Assembly (NCBI GenBank): GCA_000469685.2
Contig: LS997562.1
Coordinates: 19,621,920-19,685,919 of the forward strand
Direction: 5' to 3'
Length of the DNA: 64,000 nucleotides
Source of the DNA: Haemonchus contortus
Lineage: Eukaryota; Nematoda; Chromadorea; Rhabditida; Trichostrongylidae
This document shows, in pieces, positions 33,685 through 44,821 of the stretch. How positions within the stretch are numbered: position 1 is the stretch's first letter; every line of letters starts with the position of its first letter. The position numbers and the translations under genes are program-made. The notes under the pieces are model-generated. The model ran no database searches, was not told the DNA's origin, and saw only the letters and a list, made by a program, of their open reading frames with translations.

Positions 33685-34101
33685 CGGATTTTTGACTTCC
33701 TGCACGGCTCGGTTTCCTTTTTTGCGGAACTGTCTGCCTCTGATTCGACAAGTCCCTTGCTCTGTCCCCGCGTTTCCGTACTCCCGCTTGACTTGGAGTC
33801 CTTTTCTGCGAGCTTGCTGGGATCTGATTCGACGACTCCCTAGTGCTGTTCCGAATTCCTGCTTGGCTCGGCTTCTTTTCTTGAGAGTTTGTCTGCAGCT
33901 GATTCAACAAATCCTTTGCATTGCTAACAGTTGTATCCACCATAAGGAGCACCTTTTGATAGGCGTCAGATGCCATCTGAACATCGAAGCTTCCATTTGG
34001 GCGGCTTGGGAAGACAAACATACATATATCCTTAGAGCTCCGAAGTTCCCGCCTTACGGGGCAAGCCGGTGTTTCCGAGAAGCTGCCCATAATTCGCGGG
34101 A
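33685..34101 (-). CDS. Exon encoding three ~25-residue repeats
   Basis: Acceptor AGCTCATTCAG and donor gtaaca bound a 417-nt exon (enters with 2 nt, leaves in phase 1). It encodes SETPACPVRRELRSSKDICM, FVFPSRPNGSFDVQMASDAY, QKVLLMVDTTVSNAKDLLNQ, then three related basic units: QTNSQEKKPSQAGIRNSTRE, ASSQKRTPSQAGVRKRGDRA and QTVPQKRKPSRAGSQKSG. The shared core is (Q/E)KxPS(Q/R)AG. The first part may form a small folded domain; the repeats look disordered and could be phosphorylated or bind nucleic acid. The family is unknown. Confidence 0.55.
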
Positions 34102-35353
34102 CTGAATGAGCTCCAAGAGAGAACTCACCACATAAGGAGAGGCGGAGCAGAACAATGAATGAACCTCACCCTGAAGGCAAGGCCGTTTGTGATGATATAC
34201 AACCCAAGCGTAAGCAAAATAATAGTGATAAAGTACTGTTCCCTAAACACTCCATTTGACTAGAGTAGGGTTCAGAACGAGGTAAACGAAAATGTAAAGA
34301 GGGTTCATAGAATTCCTGATTTAAATTAGAGGGAACTCCCTGGAGCAAGAAGCTAATGACGTTTTAGAGCTGAAGAGGGTACAATGTTTCGGATACGACC
34401 TGTGCGTGCCAGAGTACTAGAGGAAGGTGATTTCTCGGTCAAAGCGTTTTCATAAATTCAGAAAGTGACGACGAAAAGAACAAAAGATTCACGGAGGGGT
34501 GATGCTACGGCTGGTTTCGGCGCAAATTATAGCATCAATGCGGAAGGAAGCATGAAAATCTGCGAAATGTGCGGACATCTCGATATTTCGGACTGCATAG
34601 GTTTGGGAGTAGCACGAGATTCTGAGAACGGAAGAAATATATAGAAAAGATTAAAATATAGAGAAGTCTACCTCACTCCGAGGTCAAAAAGGTTTTTTTT
34701 TCTATATTCCAGACTCTAACGAGGGTCAAAACGTTAGACAAATAAAAAATTGTAAAATCTCTGCTGTGGCCCAACAAGGACACCTCACACTCAGAGGTGC
34801 ATGTCAGACCAGGACTCATAAAAACTCGATCATGACCATTTTTTACCCCACAACGACCCACGTGGCATACTTGGGATAGCGATTTGTACTAGTGAGAAAG
34901 CCTACTATTCCGGGAGCCACTTTTATCACCTTTTTTTGAGAATCGGAACACTGGCAGTAGGTTGTGGGAGATAGGTATAATAATCAAAGTTACGACGGAA
35001 TCGTAGAGACTTTGTGACGGGAGGGAGGATGCGCTCTCCGCGTTGAAAAGGAACCTTGGCTTTCTGGCCACGAAGGGGCAGTTGGTGCTAGGAACTGATG
35101 CCGAGTGATAAAGGCCAGTAATAAACTCAAAAAAGGAGAATTACCAGAGTAATTTTATTAGTAGTTGAAATTGGCGTCTTCGCAATTAAAGTGTAAGTTT
35201 TTGACTTGATATATTTTAGCTGCTGTTATATCGTCGTATGATGCGAAAGTCTCACAGGGATGGCAATTGGTGGGCAAAACTTCGGCCTCGGACGGGACTC
35301 GAACCAGTACTTGTGCTTTCCGGGCATTGTAAATTGCTAGATTCTCCGTGATA
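34102..35353. other. Stretch with one weak - strand exon candidate
   Basis: A - strand segment at about 34917-35087 (acceptor GGCATCAG, donor gtgata) is open, reading NAESASSLPSQSLYDSVVTL, and could precede the exon at 34101, but the frame is not unique. A tRNA T-arm-like GGTTCGAGTCCC lies near 35300 without a full tRNA fold. Confidence 0.3.
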
Positions 35354-35887
35354 AATGGTATTTAATAATATAACAACCCGTGAGGAAAATCCGTTAACCC
35401 GTAATAAAAACCTCGCTTCAAAACTATTTTCTGCCGTGTGGCTGTCGCTGATCGGTTTCCCGGAGCGTGTTTGGGTGGCCTGGTTCTGTAGTTTAGTAGT
35501 AAGAATATATAATACGATTTTGGGAGAACATAAAAAGAATCTTAGACAGAAGCAAAGTCAACACATTATCAAGGATCCGGACGCTCGTTTTGCCTCTTAC
35601 GACTACACTTACTTTCCCCATTCGAACCTCGTGCCCCTCATCTCTACCATACCTCGCCTCCTGCAGATCGTGATCCTTCCCCCATTCAATTATTATTATT
35701 CGTACCAGCCCCCTTCCCGCCAAAACAGTGCGCACCGCTTGCGAATCAAAGTTTCCCAAAACCCCCATTCCAATCCCGGCCACGAGCGTATGCAAACACG
35801 CTCACGAGGAAACCGATCAGCGACAAACATAGGATAGAAAATGGTTTTGAGGTGGGGTTTTCATCACGGGTTGATTCGCATACCATT
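35354..35887. mobile_element. MITE with ~110-bp terminal inverted repeats
   Basis: The left arm (AATGGTATTTAATAAT, CAACCCGTGAGGAAAA, GTCGCTGATCGGTTTCC, GAGCGTGTTTG) and the inverted right arm (AATGGTATGCGAATCAACCC, GTCGCTGATCGGTTTCCTCG, GAGCGTGTTTG) agree over about 110 bp. The length is about 0.53 kb and there is no transposase. It is inserted at the border of the 35893 repeat. Confidence 0.7.
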
Positions 35888-35892
35888 AAATA

Positions 35893-36650
35893 GCTTTTCA
35901 CGGGGAACCTAATAGTGTAGAATTCAACTGCAAAGAGGTTAATGGGAAGAGATAACAAATAATTTACCATTTGAGCGTGACGGAGAGTGAAGTTTGGGAC
36001 CATGTCAAGGACAAAAATTCGATCTATGGTGAGATGCACCACAACAATCTTGCAAAGAAAAAAGAGATAACCACGATAGCGGAATGCTTTCAACGCACCC
36101 TCCTTCGATTTTGACAAAAAATCCCTCCAAAGAATGGACAATCTCAAAAAAATAGGCTCATTTATTTTGCCGCAAATTGTTGTCATATTCTCAGTAGGTT
36201 TTGTTAGGAGGATTGTTGACCGCAGAGACTGTAGATTTCTAACAGATGCAGTCATCTGCAGCCTCCAGGTTAGAAATGAACGATGGAGACTGAACAAAAC
36301 CAGTCAATCATTTTCATATTGTAGTGAGCGAAGTCGAGTACGTGGGCACGTTAAAGCGAACTTTGGACGCTTCATCTACCCCGAACAGTTAGCTCTTATG
36401 AGCATTCAGCTGTGCACTCCATGTGAATACAATTACTTTTCGAATGAATTTCAAGTGCATGACGCAGACTGAGACGTAGCATTTCCAGTACTTCAGAGTA
36501 TATCGTTATAGGACTTGCAAGCTGAGCTCACCTTCATCCTCAGCTCTTGGAATACCCCAATCTGAACTGACTTATGGAAAAAGACGAAAAAGACGCGTGC
36601 TCGGGGTATTTGCGTGAATTTGCTAGTTCTTACGGCAATTACTGTATGTT
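35893..36650. repeat. Duplicated segment G, copy 1
   Basis: About 0.75 kb is similar, in the same orientation, to 42963-43797 inside intron 1 of the srd gene. Landmarks are AACCTAATAGTGTAGAATTC, TTTGCCG, TCTGCAGCCTCCA and AAGTGCATGACGCAGACTGA. Both copies lack a shared intact reading frame, so this is a repeat or a duplicated intron rather than a gene. This copy lacks the small MITE found in copy 2. Confidence 0.65.
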
Positions 36651-37165
36651 CTATTCGATCCCTTGGTGACAGTGTGGCTAACCGACGAACCACGGTAGTA
36701 TTTACATTATTTATTATATATTTCCATACTTTTCGACCCTTACAGGTACAGACTAGGCTCACAGCCTTATAGAGAATCTTGAGGCGTCGTGGTCGGTCCA
36801 TCAACGTTCACTTTCAACTACAGTTATGAGAGGGAACAAAAGTTCATGTAAGGATAGTATAAAAAAGTAGCAAAATCAAGCTGTTGTTGAATTTATTGTC
36901 AATTGCACATACTACAGTGTATATTTTGGGAAAACGCTCAAAATAAAATTTTTGTGGCACTTGGTGCATCTTGACAGATTCTTTTGGCATGATCTGTAGG
37001 CACGATCTTTTGCTTCGCACGTTCCATATAGCAACAAGAGCATCTTCTCCGGATTGAGACCTCCATTCCTCTTTGTAAACTGTTTTTGGAGAGGGAGGCT
37101 TATCGCAAACGCTTCAAATAAAGGATGTGCTATGGTGATCACAACACTGATCTGCCTCCAACCAA
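36651..37165. other. Stretch with no recognised gene
   Basis: I looked here for a second srd first exon, at the offset seen beside copy 2 of segment G, and found none. Confidence 0.4.
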
Positions 37166-37320
37166 TCCTACTTTATATAATTCGCTAAGTGTGTCTGTTG
37201 GTGTGTTGGTGTGCTTGTGTGTGTGTGGGTATGTGTGACCGGAAATTCATAACTCCTGTTCTCGTGGACCTAGAAAGCTCAAATGCTGTGGCAAGGGAAG
37301 AGCTCAGAAAGCGCGAGCTC
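37166..37320 (+). mobile_element. Helitron-like 5' end, truncated
   Basis: TCCTACTTTATATAATTCGC after an A, then TAAGTGTGTCTGTTGGTGTG and AAATTCATAACTCCTG, as in the 15835 element. Similarity fades by about 37320 and no 3' hairpin follows. Confidence 0.6.
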
Positions 37321-38182
37321 AGCGTAACTCTTCTTAGGTAAGATCACGTCACTGTTGGGCGCCTTCAACACCGCCAATGCATGTCCCACCTTAATAACAC
37401 TAATATTTGTGTAAGAGCAAGCAGGGCTCACAGAGGTCAGAGATGAAGAAAAATGATGCGTCAAAGTACGAAGCTAATATTGCAACTTTCGGATCGCAGA
37501 GATAAAGGTTGAATGGAAAATGTTGGCTCTGACCTCGTCCGGCCAACCTCGCGCTCAGCGATTTGAATCAACCAGTCTACACTCCTGCACAAAATATTCT
37601 GTAGTGTTGAACACGTCCTGTAGCTGTCTCATAGGCAATTAATCTGATCCTGCCAATTTGTGCTGTTGTCCTTGAAACCGTACTGGGAACATAGCTAGCG
37701 TTAACCGTGATAATCCTTACCAAGCATCAATCATATCTCCGTCTTTGATGAAAAAGTTGTTGTATAGGTCTATGTTGGACTGTGTGGCAATAATCCGTAT
37801 GTATGTCAGTGAAGTTTTATTTCAACATGACTGCGGGAGTTCAGCAAATTTGAAAAGAACTTGCATGCGAGCCTAGTTTGAACTTGCTGAATCCAGGGAA
37901 GAAAATCCAGCAATATACTGAACTCAACGTAAACGCAGAAAACAGCTGCATGCAGTGACATTGATTTTGTACCATTCTTTACAACGAAATATAAACAACC
38001 AGCAACGAAATATTATCAGTCCAAGCTCACTGTGCTCAACAACACTCACATAATTATGTTTTACATTTGAACAAAAGGCTGTAGTCTGTCGTCATAAGTA
38101 CAGTCTCGAGCTCCTACACACACTTGGCTAGCAACCATTGATATTTAAGAACTCTGCCATTACTACAAGAAAGAATGAAATA
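37321..38182. other. Stretch with no recognised gene
   Basis: This lies between the Helitron-like end and a mariner element. Nothing coding is recognised. Confidence 0.4.
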
Positions 38183-39448
38183 TTGGGTTGTCCGGAAAGT
38201 CTCCCCGATTTTTAAGTCATCTTTGAAAGGAAATTCCTAGAAACTATTCGTTAAACAACACATCGTTCATTCTGTTCAGCGGAGTTTCTTTAGGTTTCTT
38301 TCCTTTTAGTTTCCTTATTCCACTTTCATAGAAGGTTCTGGACTTAGAACCAAGAAACCCTCTCGGGTGCTTTTTGCAGTCCTTTAGAAGATTGAACAAT
38401 TCTCTACTCAGAAGATTCTGCAGAAACCTAAAGAGGTGGTAGCCTGATGTTGTATGGTGAGTGTGGTAGGATATCCCACCCAAGCTCCGGCAGTTTTTGG
38501 GGAGGGACCAAAAATGCGTGGTCTGGAGTCATCCTGTTGGGAGACGACCCCCTCCCTCACTATTGGCCACTTCTGGGTGCCTCCGGTCTACCGCTGCCTA
38601 TGAGTTGTTTAGATGAGTACAGTACCTTTCCAACGTTATCGTTCGACTATGCGGCAACAGCTCACGATAAATATAATATTTTCTCTCCAATCCCACCTGC
38701 AACACATCATAATCTTCCTCACCTGGATTTTGACTTTGGACTAGTTTGTGACAGCTCGCTGTTTAGACTCCACGATCGTTTTCGATCCATGCTGTTGAAC
38801 GCGACCCACCTTTTGTCACCCGTTTTCATACGTTCCAGAAACAGCTCATTTTTGTTCCGTTTTAGCAACGAGTCGCACATGGAGGCACGATCCATACCAT
38901 TGCGCTCGTTAGGTACCCAAACATCAAGACATTTAACAATACCAATTTCCAGCAAATCATCATGGATGTTTGATTTCGAAACACTCAGTCTTCTTCCTAT
39001 TCCATGAGTGGTGAATTGCCGATTCCTTATGATTAATATTTTCATTTGGTCTTTTTCAACTGGTGATAGCCTCCTTCCTGAGCGTTGCCCGCTTTCGAAT
39101 GTGAATTTACCCTGCTTAAATTCCGCAGAAGACTCGCGTTCTATACGTTTTCCTTAAGCATGTCTATACAAACGTACCAAATCTATCTCGCAACTTGAGC
39201 GGCGTTCTTGCCCATGCTGTAGAAAAAAATCATCAGAACCCGCAACTGCGCGCGATAACCCCCAAAATTACACGAGCCATATACAGACGGACGTCGACGA
39301 ATGTCAACAGAACTTGAAGCGCAATATAGAGAAGGACGTACCCCTTGAGGAAACATATAATTTTATGATTTTAGGCTTTTGACCTTTTGTACAACAGTTG
39401 ATAAAGCCGGGGTGTCGAAAATCGGCGGAGACTTTCCGCACAACACAT
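38183..39448 (-). mobile_element. mariner element with degenerate transposase
   Basis: A full-length 1266-bp mariner flanked by TA on both sides. The terminal repeats are TTGGGTTGTCCGGAAAGTCT (left) and the inverse of GACTTTCCGCACAACACAT (right). The - strand transposase is broken by frameshifts and stops but readable: N-terminal MGKNAAQVAR, linker FESGQRSGRRLS, then GIGRRLSVSKSNIHDDLLEI, KCLDVWVPNER, SLLKRNKNELFLERMKTGDK with RW following, and C-terminal TSGYHLFRFLQNLLS. The MVTGDEKW-like block is altered and the residue after the position of the second catalytic Asp is disrupted. It lies only 82 bp beyond the srd stop codon. Confidence 0.9.
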
Positions 39449-39530
39449 TACATTCGGATCTACGGAATGCTCTTAGCAAAAAATGTCGAGCAACGGGGTA
39501 CCTTCATAAATGGCAAATCATATGGCAATT

Positions 39531-42500
39531 CTATGAACGAGCGAGAACAGACGAGACGGTCATCGAGACTGCGCGGACACTTGTTCTATTTTTTGGCGAG
39601 AATAGGGACCGGCGAGTATTGCGTAGCGCACCCTTTAGCCAAAAACGGTAAGGACCGATAGAATACAGCAACACAAGAGGATTCAAGGCCGGTATAGGTT
39701 CAGCAACGAAAATGAAAGAATTTTCTAAAAGAGGATGATGAAAGATGTCCGCTTGTTCAAGTAAATAAGCGATGGTGCTCAGCACGAAGAATATGGGTAG
39801 ACAAGCCTGGATAGTGAGTACCTTAACGTGTTTTTATATAATTTTATACCTTCCTTTCTCTGTTCTGAATGGAGTGGAGTGTTGTATACAACAGTACATA
39901 AGATGACTCAATCTGTTTTAAATTTAGGGAACTACAGGGCTCAATGAGTATTCAGCCTAACAGTTCACTACAGAAAAATTTCACTGGTGCCTCCTATGCA
40001 AATCAACACGCCCCTAAACATGCTTTTTTCCCATGTTTCCACACTTCTTCTGGTAATCACAAAGTTTACATTAATGATAAGGCCGTGTACTTGACGTCAA
40101 TTATTTCATCTAAAAATGCCACAGTGTTCCTGTTTTCTTTCAAATTTCATTACAGATATACGTTGTGCTACAGCGGAAAGTAGTGAAGCATTCGGCTATC
40201 CTAGTCTCATAGACTCGAATAGCCACTCCAAAGCATAACATTAGAATGATGGAATAAAGACTCAAGAGAAGAGAGTAAATGCTCACCCTTATAAGTTGCG
40301 AGTGAAGCCGCCGAGTGTTCTCCGACATATTAACTACGCCGATATTTAACGATGATATGATAATTTTTCTCAGTATGAGAACACCAAAGAAGGTTGTAGG
40401 AACAGATAGCAATATATGGGTATTGACATAGTCCATTTTCCAGTCAGGTTTGAGATTTCCGCTAACGCATTCCGAGCTGACATTATATCCATATTTCTCT
40501 TCGATCACTAGCTTAATTTGCTCGCTATCGCTGGCGGATAGTGAATACAGCACCTAGAAAGAGAAACCTAGTCTGGCAGCAAAACGAGCTGGCTCTACGA
40601 TAGGAGTCATGTAGGTGTTATTGTTTTTCGTTTACCGCACTTTCATAGGAGTATAACTGAAACATTGTCACACTGCTTCAATAGGCCTTTGATGAAGGTT
40701 AGAAATCCTTTCCAATGCCAATAATTGGCAGTTGTCAAATGAAGTTATGATCTGATTTCTGTAGGTCAAATAGTTTCCACTCACCAATTCCTATTTGAAG
40801 CTATTTATTTAAAACGAGTTCTGAGAGATGTTCCTGATCCTCACCAATCACATTGTGAGTGATTATATGAAGGAGGATACAGTGACCGTCAAGTAATAAA
40901 ATGTGTTTTTGATCATTTTGACTATTATTATTTTTAAAGGTTGCAGTGATAACACAGTGAAAAAAAGCCTAAATGTGGTGAAGTCGCTGATCCTCACCGT
41001 AAAAACTGCCCTTTTACCTGTCCATGTGATCCAATTGCATAGAACTCACAAGCTGAAGGAAAGACGGTAAATACATAAGAATAATAACAACTGCGACACT
41101 GCTCCGTTTTGGTGGAGGATGGTTAAGCATGTAATACCGATAAGAGAACGAAAACAAAATACCCCATATAGCATGAGAGAATAAATGTAGCATGACACCA
41201 TATCTAAACGAATCGGCAATATTAGATTCACAGAGATCATAGGTTTTCGTTCTTCAATTGGGAAACTCTAGACACTTACATGGCGTAGCACACCGACGGT
41301 CCAAAATATGTACACGGTCCATAAGAAATGTAGCATAAATCGGCTCCAATAGGAATAGTTCTGAAACAAGACAGAATACTGAATGTTCTGTCTAGAACAA
41401 TATTTGGTGAGTTTTCCCCAATGTGCAAGGCTACTTTACAGTACTCTCCTACACTCTTTTGCAAAACAGTATTTTCTCTACACTAACCATGAATATTTTA
41501 GCCCGAATTTCCAAGGCAACAATTTTATGCAATTATTCTATATTTGCCATGAAAAATTGAATTTCCTACAATACAATGAGCAGCCGCGCGCAATCGGGTG
41601 CGAGGGAGCACGGTGCGTTATTCTGGTAGAATATACCACACCTCCCTCCACACACACGAAGATGTAGGGCTTTTTTATTAGATTGAGTCATGAGTCCTCG
41701 GACAATGTGATAGAGATAACTTTTAGAGATCATAACTCGAGAAAGAGGTGACGAAAATGGACGCGCGAGACATCGTTAGATTGAGTATAAAAAGCTCTTT
41801 CAAGTGTATGTTGACAGGTACACGTGACCGTTTCCAGCGTTTGAGCGTGAGGAGAGAATGTGCCATGTCGGTGCGGCAGTCCATGTCATACTGCTCCAAA
41901 GCATGAGGCACCCATCGACCGAGCTCTTGCACCTTGCCGATTGACTTCACTCTACGAATAACTGTAGACTGACTTCCCAAGGATGACTTCCATTTCACGA
42001 ATAGTCTGATACGGATCGGCTTCAACCTGGCTATGCAGCACGTCCAAATCCAACTCCATTGAGCGTCCCGGACAGACTCCATCTTCGATGGAATAGTTGT
42101 CCGACGTGAAGTTCGTGTGCCACTTGTAGATTGGAAAACTAGCAGGGGCAACCTTCTTGTAATTCTTTGGGGAAGCTTCACATATGTTTTTCCCTGTATT
42201 AGTCGAATTTGTAAATTATACATTAAGTAAACGCATAATCGATAACTACGGAGCAATTTCTAACAGGTATCCGGGAATATACAATATCTACGGCCGAGGC
42301 ATTTTGAATAAACTATTAGGTTGATGCAAAACTTACTACGGACTTTTTCTCGCCTTCTTTTCTACCGAAAAAAATTTGAATGTCAAGCTGAGAATTTCTA
42401 TAGAAATAGCCTCCTCACTTTCCTTAACGGAAAGGCATCTAACAAAAAAATCTTCGTATTCGTCACATTACAATCTATTGTGCTATTCGGGCAGAGTTCG

Positions 42501-44059
42501 AAGGTGGCAGAGCGTCTTGACCAGATGGTAAAGCTTAGATCGCCTCCATGAATCAAAACTTTTTCGCTCGCGGAATCGTCCACTATCTAGCAAATGGAAA
42601 ACAGTGCTTGACATGGATGGTGACTACAATCCGGAGTAATTATTTGCACATGTTTTTGTTGAATATTTCTATCGCTCCTGCTGAATAAAGTCACATCTTG
42701 TACTATCATACAACACTCGCTGTAAAAACTTCCAAACTCGCGCGAATGCCGCGAACTCGCGTTTTCTGCCTTCTCCACAAGTCTGTCCAGAGTGGAGTAA
42801 GAGCTGAAGATATCGTTGTACACAGCTCGTCGAGCACGATGAGCCAATATTCTTGAGCGCTAAAACTGCTTCGTTTTGGATCGCGTCATACACTCAAGTT
42901 CCATCCAAAAAGTGATTGCATGTACATGGGACGCACGCTTTAGTGCTTGTAGGTTAGTTAGCATTTTTCACAGATAACCTAATAGTGTACAATTTAGTTG
43001 CAAAAAGGCCACCGGAAAGGGATTAAACGTAATTCTGTGAATTGGGCGTGACGAAGAGCGAAGTTTGGGGCCAGACCAGGGGGTAAACTTCAATCTATGA
43101 TAAGGTGTACCACAATCGTCTCGCAAAGACCAGAGTGTTGTTTACAATAGTAGAGTCCCTCTTCCCAACTCAAATATACTTCGGAGAAAAATCGCTCGAA
43201 ACTTTCGAGAATGTCAAGAAAAACGACTCAATCATTTTGCCGTGAAATGGTGTCATACTCTCAATACAATCAGCAAGGAGTGTTGTGTGCAGAGACTGTA
43301 GACGCATCATCTGCAGCTTCCACATCAGAAATGGACGATGGAGATTGAACAAAACCGATCAATCATTCTCACACTGTTCTGAGTAAGTCCATTACGTGGC
43401 ACACTCCGGAGGGAAATCTGAACGCTTCATAGTAGAGGATCAGTCAGCTCTACAAACACTAAAGCGTGCAATCCATGTACATGCAGTTACTTTTCGAATC
43501 GAACTTAAAGGCATCGTTCGCGTTAATTCAATGGGCGGGTGTGCCGATGACGTGTCCGCCCATTGAATGAAAAATGGAAAAGTGCCTTTAAGTGCATGAC
43601 GCAATCTAAAACGAAGCATTTTCAACACTTTAAAATATTGACTTACAGCGCTCGATGAGCCAAGTTCAACGACATCTTCAGCTCATGAATAATTCCACTC
43701 ACAACCGTTCTACGAAGATGAATCGAGAAAAAGGCGAGTTTGCGGTATTCGCACGAATTTTCGAGTTCTTACAGCGAGTATGATAGTTCCATAAAACAAT
43801 GGCCCTGTCGTTTTAGTATGTGGATGTAGTAGTTTTTTTTCTAGTTTTCGTTAAATGCCTACCTCTGTCGCACTAAAAAAGCAGTAAAACAGGCGAACAA
43901 ATCGCAGAATGCGGTGTTGAGAAAAGTAATTGAATAAGTGGTCAACTGTGGCGGAGTTTTCTTCAGAATTACGAAAATCATAAAAGTATTGGCAGTGACT
44001 CCAACCACGTTTATGGTGATATTCGACATCGAGCAGACCCACCAAACCCAGTCGTCCAT
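39531..44059 (-). CDS. Srd-family 7TM chemoreceptor, complete
   Basis: A nematode G-protein-coupled receptor of the Srd family, expected in sensory-neuron membranes. Five exons chain exactly: 43863-44059, 41280-41360, 41050-41203, 40287-40553 and 39531-39821. They total 990 nt, 329 residues plus stop, the usual Srd length. Family marks in order: the first helix NVVGVTANTFMIFVILKKTP; TTYSITFLNTAFCDL; TIPIGADLCYISYGPC; SFSYRYYMLNHPPPKRS; EKYGYNVSSECVSG in the second outer loop; VPTTFFGVLILRKIIISSL; VLTIQACLPIFFVLSTIAY; and the closing NPLVLLYSIGPYRFWLK. The ATG follows the acceptor TTTCATTTCAG by one base, which suits spliced-leader trans-splicing. Intron 1 (2.5 kb) holds mariner pieces, repeat G and a small MITE; a mariner lies just past the stop. 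No frame damage is seen, so the gene looks functional. The ligand is unknown. Confidence 0.95.
41740..42150 (-). pseudogene. mariner transposase N-terminal fragment
   Basis: On the - strand, across one frameshift, it reads DLDVLHSQVEADPYQTIREM, GSQSTVIRRVKSIGKVQELG and RWVPHALEQYDMDCRTDMAH: the helix-turn-helix, linker and WVPHEL block of mariner transposases. The catalytic half is missing. It belongs to a different subfamily from the 38183 copy and lies in srd intron 1. Confidence 0.8.
42317..42350 (+). repeat. mariner-type terminal repeat, solitary
   Basis: TTAGGTTGATGCAAAACTTA then CTACGG resembles the ends of cecropia-type mariners (TTAGGTTGGTGCAAAAGT). It points rightwards, away from the transposase fragment at 41740, and no partner end was found. 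Confidence 0.45.
42963..43797. repeat. Duplicated segment G, copy 2 (srd intron 1)
   Basis: Same orientation and similarity as 35893-36650. It is about 80 bp longer because of the mini-MITE at 43509-43587. Confidence 0.65.
43509..43587. mobile_element. 79-bp mini-MITE with TTAA flanks
   Basis: It starts AGGCATCGTTCGCG and ends AAAAGTGCCT, with TTAA on both sides. The interior is a hairpin (CAATGGGCGG ... CCGCCCATTG). The matching site in the other copy of segment G (about 36447-36454) has no insert. It shares target and terminal AGGCA/TGCCT with family A. Confidence 0.75.
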
Positions 44060-44194
44060 CCTGAAATGAAAACACCGTCCATCCAGAAATGGAAAGTGAA
44101 ATTGATGTGAAATGAATTTTGCTTGCATAGCCCAACTCAGAGACACAGTGAGCGATGGAAGAGGATTTTTTGGCAGCACAATACAGTTGTGTTT

Positions 44195-44249
44195 ACCATG
44201 CATTCAAGACACACCAACAGACACACTTAGCGAATTATATAAAGTAGGA
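44195..44249 (-). mobile_element. Helitron-like 5' end fragment
   Basis: Read on the - strand from 44249: TCCTACTTTATATAATTCGC, TAAGTGTGTCTGTTGGTGTG. Only about 55 bp remain, upstream of the srd start codon. Confidence 0.55.
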
Positions 44250-44821
44250 TGGTTAACTCAAGGTATTTTAATATCTGTGAACGAAATACTTGCTATGAGG
44301 AATTTTAGTTTTAGTCTAACACAAGGGTAGATACCCCGCTGAGCTTATACGACATATTGTGACAAATAGAAAATACCCACGACTGGGTGAACGCAAGATT
44401 ATTACAAATTTGCAAAAAAGGAAATTTGTTTTCTACAATGTTGACTACGTAACAAATCTCTCCTGCTATTTGTCCATCGTAGCATGAAAACTCTCACTAG
44501 GTTGACACAATTTTGTATTTTCATGTGCAGTTTTGCATGGATACGGAGTTTATGATAAGTTACAAAGCCTGATGCAAGGGAAACTAATAGAATCGATGCA
44601 GTGATAGATTAATGATGTCAATATTCAATATTGATAATAATAGTATTAGGAGACCAGCCACTGCGGAGTATTCATCAAGTGGAATTCATAAAAGATCTGA
44701 GAATTTCGATAACCTGTGTTACCGTATTTGATGTCAGCCCTCTTCGTAATGCTTAGTAAAACAATCACAATTCAGAATAAAAAAATTGAGAGAATAAAAA
44801 AAATTCTCCGAGTGCGCCATT
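44250..44821. other. Stretch upstream of srd, nothing recognised
   Basis: AT-rich sequence that probably includes the srd promoter; no motif can be named. Confidence 0.35.

Noticed and set aside
35281..35341. Possible tRNA pseudogene (GGTTCGAGTCCC on the - strand)
   Set aside because: The T-arm-like part is fair but acceptor, D and anticodon arms cannot be folded.
35746..36297. 183-residue - strand frame that looks like a membrane protein
   Set aside because: It crosses from a MITE arm into duplicated segment G; the other copy of G has stops in the matching frame, so it is not conserved as coding.
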